Part shown: piece after piece, positions 17,443-24,600 of the stretch
Layout: each line of letters starts with the position of its first letter
How positions within the stretch are numbered: position 1 is the stretch's first letter
The notes under the pieces: generated by a model
The model's database searches: none
Seen by the model: the letters and a program-made list of their open reading frames with translations, nothing else
Told to the model about the DNA's origin: nothing
Translations under genes and position numbers: made by a program
Source: Flavipsychrobacter sp.
GTDB lineage: Bacteria; Bacteroidota; Bacteroidia; Chitinophagales; Chitinophagaceae
NCBI GenBank assembly: GCA_017849575.1
Contig: JAFIGV010000031.1
Location: 1-47,934, forward strand
Length of the DNA stretch: 47,934 nt
Direction: 5' to 3'

Positions 17443-18726
17443 ATGGAACTCGTGCATTTAATCCAGGGGAAAGCGAGCCCGGTGAAAATGAACCGAACAA
17501 ACCTTCTGGTTCATGAGCTGGCACAACAGCAGGTAAACGCTGGTATGAACGTAACCGTGTGGGGTATTACCGACGATACGGTACATGGATACCCGCAACG
17601 CAATTTTAAAAGCGTTCTCTTTGACAGAAAAAAACTAAGCTCATTTTCGGGCAGCGATTTAGCCAAAGCCATAAGGCAGGCAAAAGGAAAAGACGTGATC
17701 TTTCACTTGCATGGCGCATTTTTAGACACGTTTCATGAGGCGGCCAAGCTCATGAGGGCGTGCAAGCTGCCCTACATCGTTACTCCGCACGGCGGCTACC
17801 AAAAGGCGCAGCCACCGGCTATCTGGCAATTGCGGCGCAGAAGGCTGATGCGCCGGGAGGCAACCCTGTTAGCCGGGGCGGCAGCCGTGCACGTGGAAGG
17901 CATCAGCGAACTGGAGGGCGTACATACCGTATGCCGCACCTGCCATGCTTCGATCATACCTTTTGGATACTCGGGCGAAGTAAAGAGCAATCCAACAACG
18001 ACTTCAGAATATGAGGGTCAGTTTATAGTGGGCTATGATGGAAGAGCCGATATGCACGGACGCGGCCTGGATGCTCTGTTAGAAGGCTTTGAACTTTTCT
18101 CGAAATATGTACCCGATGCACGTCTGTGGATTTTCGGCGACACCGCACATCTGCAGGCCGTAAGGGAAATTGTAGCGCAACTCGGCATGGGCAGCAAGGT
18201 ATCGTACCCCGGCGCGAAGTACGGGCCCGAACGGGAAATGCTTCATCGGCAGGTGCAGGTATTCGTCTATCCCTCCCGAAACAACGGCACACCTTCTACC
18301 CTGCTGGAAACCTGCGCCCTTGGCATACCCTGCGTGGTGACGGAAGCCACCAATGTGGGTTCTTATGTAAAAGCCTATCATGCCGGCATTGTCCTGAGCG
18401 AAACCTCTGCAGTTGAGGTTGCTACCGGACTGCAAAAAATCGCCTACGCCTATCGCCATGACCAGCAGCGAATGGAACTGCGGAAAAACGCAGCGCGCAT
18501 GGTTCATACTGCCTTCGACTGGAAGAAAATCGTGAGCGAGTACAATGATATGTATGACGAGGCACTTACCGGCAACTGGTCTCCGGCAGGCCAGGCTCAG
18601 TCCACGCTGTGGAACAGACTTCCACAACAGGGGAAGCCGCGCGCTACAGAAAAAATGAAATCCTTAACCGGAAGGGGTTTCAGCGAAAATTATGTATTGG
18701 CACACATCATGGAATACGCCTCGTAA
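17443..18726 (+). CDS. Glycosyltransferase, GT-B fold (family 4-like)
   Basis: A 427-residue GT-B enzyme. The N-terminal half has the acceptor-side pattern HELAQQQVNAGMNVTVW and the segment LPYIVTPHGGY; the C-terminal half has FIVGYDGRADMHGRGLD, the nucleotide-sugar region VFVYPSRNNGTPSTLLE and GIPCVVTEATNVGSYV. Such enzymes move a sugar from a nucleotide donor to a growing glycan in the cytosol; donor and acceptor cannot be read from sequence. The last ~45 residues (after GNWSPAG) are a basic extension. The TAA overlaps the next ATG (TAATG), so the following gene is coupled. Position behind a sigma-54 promoter suggests regulated exopolysaccharide or surface glycan synthesis. Confidence 0.9.
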   Translation: MELVHLIQGKASPVKMNRTNLLVHELAQQQVNAGMNVTVWGITDDTVHGYPQRNFKSVLFDRKKLSSFSGSDLAKAIRQAKGKDVIFHLHGAFLDTFHEAAKLMRACKLPYIVTPHGGYQKAQPPAIWQLRRRRLMRREATLLAGAAAVHVEGISELEGVHTVCRTCHASIIPFGYSGEVKSNPTTTSEYEGQFIVGYDGRADMHGRGLDALLEGFELFSKYVPDARLWIFGDTAHLQAVREIVAQLGMGSKVSYPGAKYGPEREMLHRQVQVFVYPSRNNGTPSTLLETCALGIPCVVTEATNVGSYVKAYHAGIVLSETSAVEVATGLQKIAYAYRHDQQRMELRKNAARMVHTAFDWKKIVSEYNDMYDEALTGNWSPAGQAQSTLWNRLPQQGKPRATEKMKSLTGRGFSENYVLAHIMEYAS

Positions 18727-19325
18727 TGAAAAAGAAACTTACATCACAAAACATCAATCTGCTGAATAGCGGGCTTTCTAATCTAACCATTCATATAGCG
18801 CAGGAGCCAACTTCGGAGTGCACCTATCCGGTTCATTGCCTGGCGATGCACCAGCAAAGCGGCACGTTGCAATGGCTGTTTCCCGCCGTGGCTAAAAAAC
18901 CGGAGTTTTTGCGGTTTTACACAAGAAAGGGGCTTTCTGAAAAAATACACGCTACCTGCTTGCGGCTGCTGTTCTTCTTCCGTCTTGCAGCATGGGCTTG
19001 CGATACAAGGACGACAATCTACGTCAATGCCACGACTAAGGCTTATCTCAAGGCAATAGATGACTGGACCATCTCCATAAAAACCGGTTACCCGGAAGGC
19101 GACAAACTCATTTTATGGCTCAGAAACGACAACGATAATTTGTTCATCAAATTTCCCGTAGCTCCCGTTACAAGCGGATTCAGCCTTGAACTGAAACAAT
19201 ATCACCGGCTGGTATCCGGCAGAAAACCGCAGCCTTCATGGAAAGGAGCTTTATCTGCAATCACCGGCAAGTGGAAGAGCAAGATGCAAGGTATCTATTG
19301 CTCACCTCATTTTCAGTTTTCCTAA
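18726..19325 (+). CDS. Unknown protein in glycosyltransferase operon, 199 aa
   Basis: I do not recognise this protein. The start at 18726 is chosen because its ATG overlaps the glycosyltransferase stop; the frame is open further upstream but inside that gene. It is basic, without a signal peptide, with a hydrophobic patch LLFFFRLAAWAC (about 79-90). The middle and end (WTISIKTGYPEGDKLILWL, NLFIKFPVAP) faintly recall the N-lobe of aminoglycoside-phosphotransferase-like kinases, but the catalytic lobe is absent, so it could be a truncated remnant or an unrelated small protein. A 42-base gap separates it from the next gene. Confidence 0.6.
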   Translation: MKKKLTSQNINLLNSGLSNLTIHIAQEPTSECTYPVHCLAMHQQSGTLQWLFPAVAKKPEFLRFYTRKGLSEKIHATCLRLLFFFRLAAWACDTRTTIYVNATTKAYLKAIDDWTISIKTGYPEGDKLILWLRNDNDNLFIKFPVAPVTSGFSLELKQYHRLVSGRKPQPSWKGALSAITGKWKSKMQGIYCSPHFQFS

Positions 19326-19367
19326 TCCGGTTGGCTCACTGGCAAATCGAAGACTTAAATCAGCAGT

Positions 19368-20540
19368 ATGAAAAAAATGCGGATAGCCGTGATAGGCTGT
19401 GGAAAAAGGAAGGGCAACGAAGAAGCCCTGGAAAGACTGCACGAAAAATTTGCTGCACAGCATTCGCATTGCTTCCACTTCAGCCTATATGGAATGCAGG
19501 CCATCGCAGGCAAAAAGGCGAGGGTCTTTAAAGGTGCCCGGATACACTACACTCCCTTTCCTCCCAATTATCCGTTTTTGAATGGCATTGCGGGTTTCTT
19601 CAACCTGATCCATGCCGTCGCTACTGCCGATCTGCTTTGTTTTACCGATACCCACTGGGGCTGGACTTTTCCCTTCCTGCGGACCTGCATGATGAAGCGA
19701 ATGGTGATGATTGTGCCGTCGGACGAAACATCCGGTGTAATAAGCCCATGGAGAGCGGCATGTAATCACCTGGCCCTCGCAAATGCCCATGCCATAGTAG
19801 CGCGCACCAAAGCGACACTGGAACATCCTGCGCTAACGACAAAAACAAACCTGCAGTTGATAGACTACTGTGCCAAACCTCTGTGCACAGGCCATGCCTC
19901 GCTTCAGGACTCAGAGCTTTCTGAACCGTATTGCTATTGTCCTGCTGAGGATGCCCTGGAAGAGGATATCGAAAGTTTGTTACGCAGTTTTGCAGCTATG
20001 CCCACGCGCCGACTGTTGGTAACCTGCGATTGGAACCGATCGCCCGGGAGGCAACTACTTGTAAAGCAATATAGCCGTGTGCCGAACATTAGACTGATAC
20101 CTACCCAAACGCGAGGTCTTGACGCCGGGCTGTGCAAGGGAGCCTGGTTAACCCTGCATCTCGATCATAGCATGGGCGAAGGATTGATACGTACCGCCAT
20201 GCAGATAGGAATGCCCATATTGGCCGCCGACACCCGCAGGTATCGGGAAATCACGGAAAATAAAGCTGTGTATTTTAAGACCCCGGAAGCCTTAGAAGAA
20301 GCATTAGGCCTTTGCCATGAACAAAAGCTAGAACAAAGTTCTCAGGACTTGAAAGCGGTTTTCCACCGGCGTTTTGAACATAAGACCGTGATCCGCAGAT
20401 TCTATCAACTCTTTGACACGCAAATGCTCGAAATGAGCCGCCAGCAAAACATCCGTCACAAAAAAACTAAGCTATCTGCTTTTCGTGATTCCCTGGAGCT
20501 GCTCCGTAAAAAGCACTTTCTGAAACTCCATACGAACTGA
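19368..20540 (+). CDS. Glycosyltransferase-like protein (GT-B), divergent
   Basis: A 390-residue protein. The start MKKMRIAVIGCGKRKGN begins with a Rossmann-like strand; LYGMQAIAGKKARVFKGARIHYTPFP resembles the N-terminal half of DUF1972-type (rhamnosyl-like) transferases. The C-terminal half has TQTRGLDAGLCKGAWLTLHL and GEGLIRTAMQIGMPILAA, the place where GT-B enzymes bind the nucleotide sugar and change loci. Several cysteines (FTDTHW region, CYCPAED) are unusual. The basic tail after residue 350 may be membrane-associated. Last gene of the sigma-54-driven operon; specificity unknown. Confidence 0.72.
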   Translation: MKKMRIAVIGCGKRKGNEEALERLHEKFAAQHSHCFHFSLYGMQAIAGKKARVFKGARIHYTPFPPNYPFLNGIAGFFNLIHAVATADLLCFTDTHWGWTFPFLRTCMMKRMVMIVPSDETSGVISPWRAACNHLALANAHAIVARTKATLEHPALTTKTNLQLIDYCAKPLCTGHASLQDSELSEPYCYCPAEDALEEDIESLLRSFAAMPTRRLLVTCDWNRSPGRQLLVKQYSRVPNIRLIPTQTRGLDAGLCKGAWLTLHLDHSMGEGLIRTAMQIGMPILAADTRRYREITENKAVYFKTPEALEEALGLCHEQKLEQSSQDLKAVFHRRFEHKTVIRRFYQLFDTQMLEMSRQQNIRHKKTKLSAFRDSLELLRKKHFLKLHTN

Positions 20541-20557
20541 AATTTGTTGTAAATCCT

Positions 20558-20590
20558 GAGGCATGTAAAACTTTTTGATCCTAATGCCTC
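20558..20590. repeat. Inverted repeat next to the first GTTAAC box
   Basis: GAGGCAT (20558-20564) and ATGCCTC (20584-20590) are perfect inverted arms around 19 bases containing a T-run; the right arm ends at the base before the first GTTAAC. It may form a weak transcript end for the glycosyltransferase operon or be part of the regulatory region. Confidence 0.35.
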
Positions 20591-20684
20591 GTTAACCGGT
20601 TTTAAAATGATCGTTAACCGGATACAAAGCCAACGTTAACCCTTCTGTTATTTTTCCTGTAGCTTCTGGCTCGCTGCACCTTTG
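20591..20684 (+). promoter_or_regulatory. GTTAAC-box promoter, copy 1 (three boxes)
   Basis: GTTAACC occurs at 20591, 20613 and 20635, a strict 22-bp period. A -33-like TTTC lies at 20653-20656 and the -7 CACCTTTG at 20677-20684 with a 20-bp spacer. The last box begins 46 bp before the TTTG of the -7, identical to copies 2 and 3. The leader to the micro-protein ATG is about 35 nt and A/C-rich. Confidence 0.7.
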
Positions 20685-20725
20685 TGTTGTCAATCAGTAA
20701 CGCAAAAGACTAAAAACAAACAATA

Positions 20726-20857
20726 ATGAAAACGCAAGCCTTACATATCGCCGCCTTCAAAAGCCACTACGCGTTTAGCATGAAATCAGATGTGGCACTC
20801 AAGGTGATTCTCTTCGTAGCCATACTCTGCTGCATCAACATTATCGGTCTGATGTAA
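20726..20857 (+). CDS. Membrane micro-protein, 43 aa (paralogue 1)
   Basis: Not a known family. The 43 residues consist of a polar N-terminal part with two histidines and one C-terminal hydrophobic helix (from VALKVILFVAIL), so it is probably a single-pass membrane protein. Over the last 25 residues, 13 are identical to the 40-aa protein encoded 300 bases downstream, including S-x-VALKV, AIL and CIN. Conservation of both the protein and the specialised promoter between the two copies is good evidence that this short frame is translated. It follows the glycosyltransferase operon but has its own promoter. Confidence 0.75.
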   Translation: MKTQALHIAAFKSHYAFSMKSDVALKVILFVAILCCINIIGLM

Positions 20858-21046
20858 AAGATATCCTCGCCGCTTATTACCGGGCGGTATCGAAGGAGCA
20901 GACTGCAACCCAGGGTATTCGGTTTTGCCGGTCAGTTTCCTCTTCAGCCCTCTGCTGCATGACCGGATCTTCGGCATACCATTTCAGCCTTTGCTTCGCC
21001 AAAAAACACCGCTGCACCATCTTCATTTCTGTTCTGTAAACTGTTC
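20858..21046. other. Intergenic stretch between the two micro-protein genes
   Basis: No gene or clear hairpin is seen here. An 86-codon plus-strand frame that opens near 20925 has no homology I can recognise and runs across the second promoter, so I treat it as chance. Confidence 0.5.
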
Positions 21047-21118
21047 GTTAACTGGTTTTAAAAGGGTCGTTAAGCCATTGCATTTCTTTGCCAGAAGCAA
21101 CGCATCACAACATCTTTG
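21047..21118 (+). promoter_or_regulatory. GTTAAC-box promoter, copy 2 (two boxes)
   Basis: GTTAAC at 21047 and GTTAAG at 21069 are 22 bp apart. -33 TTTG at 21087-21090, 20-bp spacer, -7 CATCTTTG at 21111-21118. The distance from the proximal box to the -7 TTTG is 46 bp, as in the other two copies. The sequence between the boxes (GGTTTTAAAA) is also shared with copy 1. Confidence 0.7.
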
Positions 21119-21153
21119 TGTCCTTCAAACAAAAAGAAAAAAAAGCAACGACC

Positions 21154-21276
21154 ATGACCGCGCTCTCTTTATCCCACAAACCTGACTTATCGCTCACCCT
21201 CAGTTCTGAGGTTGCCCTCAAGGTGTTGCTTTATGCAGCCATATTGACCTGCATCAACCTGTTAGCCTTTCTGTAG
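21154..21276 (+). CDS. Membrane micro-protein, 40 aa (paralogue 2)
   Basis: A 40-residue paralogue of the protein at 20726. A short polar, serine-rich N-terminal part is followed by one hydrophobic helix, SEVALKVLLYAAILTCINLL, in line with the SDVALKVILFVAILCCINII of copy 1. The start is set by the promoter and the A-rich leader; an in-frame upstream ATG at 21088 would lie within the promoter. Function unknown; the membrane helix with a conserved lysine at its start and a conserved Cys-Ile-Asn suggests a specific helix partner (inference). Confidence 0.75.
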   Translation: MTALSLSHKPDLSLTLSSEVALKVLLYAAILTCINLLAFL

Positions 21277-21291
21277 TTGGCGACATCCAGC

Positions 21292-22323
21292 TTACCCATT
21301 CTTGAGTAGTCCCTCACAAATATTCTTTGCAATAGCAGGGCCTTCGTAAATAAAACCGGTGTAAACCTGCACCAGTGTCGCGCCGGCTTCTATTTTCTCC
21401 CAGGCGTCTGCTGCCGTGAAAATACCTCCTGCTGCTATGATGGGTATACTTCCGCCGCTACGTTCATGAAGATAACGGATCACTTCGGTAGCGCGATTTT
21501 TCAAAGGTGCACCGCTCAGTCCGCCGGCACCTAAAGCCTCCACCTCGCCCGCGGGTGTGGTCAGCCCCGTTCTATCGATGGTTGTGTTTGTAGCAACGAG
21601 TCCGGCTATGCCAGTACTGCGCACAATTTCAACGATATCGTCAAGTTGTTCGTTCGTAAGGTCTGGTGCAATTTTGAGCAATATCGGCCTGGGAACCGGC
21701 ATGCCCTTGTTTATCTCCTGAAGACTGCCGAGTATCCTGGTCAACGGTTCCTTATCCTGCAGGGCGCGCAAACCGGGCGTATTCGGACTGCTCACGTTCA
21801 CTACAAAATAGTCCACCACTTCATACAACGCCCTAAAGCAGGCAATGTAGTCCGAAAGCGCATCTTCATTTGGGGTGTCTTTATTCTTTCCAATGTTACC
21901 ACCAATGACCAGTCGCTCTTTCCGTGCTTTGAGGCGTGCGGCGGCTGCCGGCGCGCCGTCGTTATTGAAGCCCATTCTGTTAATCAGAGCTTTGTCTGCC
22001 GGCAGGCGAAATAAACGCGGCCGTGGATTGCCGGGTTGAGGCCGGGGCGTTACTGTGCCGATTTCAACAAAACCAAAACCCAGGCATGCAAGCACATCTG
22101 TAAACCGTGCATCTTTATCAAAGCCAGCAGCAAGGCCTACCGGGTTAGGGAACCGGATACCGAACACTTCGCGCTCAAGACGTTCATCACGCCGTGTAAA
22201 AGTGGACTTCATTAGCCGGCGAAGGGGCAGCAGCGAATAAGCATTTTTCATACGGTTCATCACCATATAATGCACTTGTTCGGGGTCGATGCTAAAAAGC
22301 ATCTTTCGAATGAGCTGGTACAT
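21292..22323 (-). CDS. pyrD: Dihydroorotate dehydrogenase (quinone), class 2
   Basis: Oxidises dihydroorotate to orotate in pyrimidine synthesis, passing electrons through FMN to membrane quinone. The 343-residue length and the N-terminal amphipathic extension (residues 1-40, [19 protein letters not shown]) mark the membrane-associated class 2 enzyme. The FMN/substrate segments [12 protein letters not shown] (about 60-71), NRMGFNNDG (115-123), [11 protein letters not shown] (176-186) with the catalytic serine, and the C-terminal phosphate loop around IPIIAAGGI are all present. It is preceded by a good promoter almost touching the ATG. Confidence 0.97.
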   Translation of the reverse strand: MYQLIRKMLFSIDPEQVHYMVMNRMKNAYSLLPLRRLMKSTFTRRDERLEREVFGIRFPNPVGLAAGFDKDARFTDVLACLGFGFVEIGTVTPRPQPGNPRPRLFRLPADKALINRMGFNNDGAPAAAARLKARKERLVIGGNIGKNKDTPNEDALSDYIACFRALYEVVDYFVVNVSSPNTPGLRALQDKEPLTRILGSLQEINKGMPVPRPILLKIAPDLTNEQLDDIVEIVRSTGIAGLVATNTTIDRTGLTTPAGEVEALGAGGLSGAPLKNRATEVIRYLHERSGGSIPIIAAGGIFTAADAWEKIEAGATLVQVYTGFIYEGPAIAKNICEGLLKNG

Positions 22324-22330
22324 GTGTAGC

Positions 22331-22362
22331 CAAAGATACTGCCCCTCCTGCTGCTATTACAA
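22331..22362 (-). promoter_or_regulatory. Promoter of pyrD
   Basis: Minus strand TTGT (22362-22359), 20-bp spacer, TATCTTTG (22338-22331), only seven bases before the pyrD ATG; the transcript should be leaderless or nearly so. Confidence 0.55.
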
Positions 22363-22421
22363 CAGATTTTAACAAAAGGGTTTTCCCTGCTTATACGGCA
22401 AGTCTTAATTTTAAACACGCT

Positions 22422-23138
22422 ATGCTCAACGCCAGATTCCTGCTGTTCCTCATTTTACTTTTGCCGGGGTATGCGTGGGCAATGCGTATTTCGGGCAATG
22501 TAACCGATGCATCCGATCTGAATGGTCTTCCCAACGTGAGCATTATCAATATTCATAATAATGCTACTGCACTGACTACCGAAGACGGCAACTTTCATAT
22601 TGAAGTAGAGCGGGGCCAGCTTCTCGAATTTCGGAAGATGGGCTATAAAACGCTGCGTATCCGTATCCCTGCAGGCGACATCCCTGCTTTCTTCAAGGTG
22701 TTGATGCAGCAAGGGCCTGTGGAACTACCGGAATTTGCCTTGAGCGGCCAAACCCGCAATTGGAAAAAAGACAGCCTGCGCAATTACCAGCTCTACCGCG
22801 AAGCACTGGAGCTGCCACGACTTACAGGCCTTGATGTGATCAACCATCCGTTCAGTGCACTTAGTAAAAAGAACCGAATGGCCTGGGCTTTTCAGAAAGA
22901 ATATAATTACTGGGAGCAGCAGAAATATGTGGATTATACCTTCAACGAAAGTCTGGTAACACAGCTTACAGGTTTGCAGGGCGATAGCTTGAATCGCTAC
23001 ATGCGTCAGTACCGCCCGTCATACGAACAATTGCGCAGCATGAATGAATACACCTTTTATTCTTTCGTCAAGCAAACGGTAACCTCTTTCAGGGTAGGAA
23101 GGCAATACCGGCCAAGCATTCGCCGCTCGGCCAATTAG
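22422..23138 (+). CDS. Exported carboxypeptidase-regulatory-like domain protein
   Basis: A 238-residue protein with a signal peptide (MLNARFLLFLILLLP, cleavage near YAWA). A beta-sandwich of the CarboxypepD_reg-like type follows at about 22-95: ISGNVTDASDLNGLPNVSI, then AEDG-like TTEDGNFHIEVERGQ and the FRKMGYKTLRI strand. This domain is common at the start of TonB-dependent outer-membrane proteins, but no barrel follows here. The rest is helical and rich in Tyr and Arg (about 105-238), ending in RRSAN. Probably periplasmic; role unknown. Confidence 0.8.
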   Translation: MLNARFLLFLILLLPGYAWAMRISGNVTDASDLNGLPNVSIINIHNNATALTTEDGNFHIEVERGQLLEFRKMGYKTLRIRIPAGDIPAFFKVLMQQGPVELPEFALSGQTRNWKKDSLRNYQLYREALELPRLTGLDVINHPFSALSKKNRMAWAFQKEYNYWEQQKYVDYTFNESLVTQLTGLQGDSLNRYMRQYRPSYEQLRSMNEYTFYSFVKQTVTSFRVGRQYRPSIRRSAN

Positions 23139-23148
23139 CAAAAACCGC

Positions 23149-23394
23149 TTATTGAAAAAAGGCATACTGCCCGCGCATGGTCTCATAAAAATCTTCGGCA
23201 GTGCAACAGCTTGCGTGATGATTGGCAAGGCCATACAAATTTCCGTTGATGTTGAAAAAGGCCACTGCTTTGTCGGGCGTAGCGATATAGTGTTTCTGGT
23301 CCTTTAGCTGATAGTCGTCAATGATCAGGTTTATTCCATCCAGTTCAAACCTCCACGAACTATCATCATTTCTCACAATATTAAACTGGTACAT
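23149..23394 (-). CDS. Hypothetical protein, 81 aa
   Basis: I do not recognise a family. The product (MYQFNIVRNDD...) is a soluble acidic protein with a probable beta-strand-rich body and a Cys-Cys pair (HHASCCTAEDF). I prefer the ATG at 23394; an in-frame ATG eight codons earlier would add MPCKCLCE. It is convergent with the preceding gene, 10 bases away. Coding status rests on frame length and plausible composition only. Confidence 0.5.
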   Translation of the reverse strand: MYQFNIVRNDDSSWRFELDGINLIIDDYQLKDQKHYIATPDKAVAFFNINGNLYGLANHHASCCTAEDFYETMRGQYAFFQ

Positions 23395-23657
23395 CTCACA
23401 CAAACATTTACAAGGCATTACGCAAAAACCGCGCTAATAGACCCCAACTGACCCAAATTTTTTGAAACTCTTACCTATTCGTTACAAAGGCACGCTCCGG
23501 ACGCCGACATTTAAAGCCAAAATGCGGGAGCACACCGGCATTAAAACCCTTCGCAGCCTCGATTCACGGTGTAGCGGCAGATGGGCGGTGGCAAATGTGG
23601 AAAATTTTTCCCGCCCTGGCTCGCAAACAAGCACCTAAACAAGCATTCAGGGAAAAC

Positions 23658-24071
23658 TCAGTTGGAAGACTTGTCGAAATTGAACATCCAATTGATGCCG
23701 AATTTATCGGTACACATGGCAAACACCGCATTCCAAAAGGTTTCCTGAATGGCCATGGTGACCGTTCCGCCGGTGGAAAGCGCATCAAAAGCCCGCACCA
23801 GATCGCCTTCTGTCTTAAAGTCCATTGCCAGCGAAAAATTGTCGCCAAAACGCACATGACGAGCCTCCATCACATCAGAGAACATGACGGTAAGCCCTTG
23901 CAGATCCATGATGCCGTGCATGATCTTGTCCTTGTACGATGCACTTGTGGATTGTGGCGTATCTCCGTAGCGTTGCATTTGAGTAATGTTACCGCCGAGG
24001 TGCTCAGCATAATAGTTTATGGCTTCCTCACAATTGCCGTTAAACATCAGATAGACTGTATTCCTGCCCAT
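23658..24071 (-). CDS. VOC-fold (PhnB/glyoxalase-like) protein
   Basis: A 137-residue member of the vicinal-oxygen-chelate superfamily, PhnB-like (3-demethylubiquinone-methyltransferase-type) subgroup. Characteristic are YLMFNGNCEEAINYYAEHLGG (first 27 residues, broken here as two motifs YLMFNG and EEAINYY), the MHGIMDLQGLTVMFSDV strand pair and the C-terminal WNAVFAMCTDKFGINWMFN. Function of this subgroup is mostly unknown; many bind no metal. Single gene, no operon. Confidence 0.85.
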   Translation of the reverse strand: MGRNTVYLMFNGNCEEAINYYAEHLGGNITQMQRYGDTPQSTSASYKDKIMHGIMDLQGLTVMFSDVMEARHVRFGDNFSLAMDFKTEGDLVRAFDALSTGGTVTMAIQETFWNAVFAMCTDKFGINWMFNFDKSSN

Positions 24072-24222
24072 GTGCTTTTTTTATTTTCTGCCACCGAAAC
24101 TGTGCCGCGGCATCCTGTGGTCGGCAGTGCTGCAACCCTAAGCCATCTACTCACGGTGATGGCTGGAAAACATACCTTTTACTACCTCGTTTAATCAGTT
24201 ATCAACCAATCCCCTCAAATCG

Positions 24223-24230
24223 TACCTTTG
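24223..24230 (+). promoter_or_regulatory. -7 box of panD (TACCTTTG)
   Basis: Perfect TAnnTTTG seven bases before the panD ATG. The -33 region is weak. Confidence 0.5.
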
Positions 24231-24237
24231 CGCCGCT

Positions 24238-24582
24238 ATGCAGATCGAAGTAATGAAATCGAAAATACACCGGGTAAAAGTGACGGAGGCCAACCTTCAC
24301 TACATCGGCAGTATTACGATAGACGAAAACCTGATGGATGCAGCAAACCTGATAGAAAACGAAAAGGTACAGGTACTGAACATAGACAATGGCGAGCGGC
24401 TGGAAACCTATGTGATCCGTGGTACCCGCGGCTCTAAAATGATTTGCCTCAACGGGCCTGCCGCACGCAGAGTGTCTGTGGGCGATACGGTGATCGTTAT
24501 CTCTTACGCCTCGATGGATTTTGAGCAGGCCAGGAGTTTTAAACCTTCAATCATTTTCCCGAAGGAAGACAATAGCCTCTAA
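24238..24582 (+). CDS. panD: Aspartate 1-decarboxylase precursor
   Basis: Makes beta-alanine from aspartate for pantothenate and coenzyme A. The 114-residue proenzyme cleaves itself between Gly24 and Ser25 (HYIGSITID), turning the serine into the pyruvoyl cofactor; numbering matches the E. coli enzyme exactly, which supports the chosen start. K9, the catalytic Tyr in [11 protein letters not shown] and the conserved NGPAARR loop (about 72-78) are present. It heads a run of plus-strand genes with the YbhN-like protein 18 bases downstream. Confidence 0.96.
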   Translation: MQIEVMKSKIHRVKVTEANLHYIGSITIDENLMDAANLIENEKVQVLNIDNGERLETYVIRGTRGSKMICLNGPAARRVSVGDTVIVISYASMDFEQARSFKPSIIFPKEDNSL

Positions 24583-24586
24583 TCTT

Positions 24587-24594
24587 TATCTTTA
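24587..24594 (+). promoter_or_regulatory. Possible -7 box of the YbhN-like gene (TATCTTTA)
   Basis: One base from TAnnTTTG and six bases before the ATG, the same arrangement as at panD and glyS. It overlaps the short panD-YbhN gap, so it may be an internal promoter. Confidence 0.35.
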
Positions 24595-24600
24595 CGGCAT

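Noticed and set aside
20925-21185. Plus-strand 86-codon frame between the micro-protein genes
   Set aside because: Spans the second GTTAAC promoter and has no conserved features.
23595-24194. Plus-strand 199-codon frame
   Set aside because: Antisense to the VOC-fold gene.
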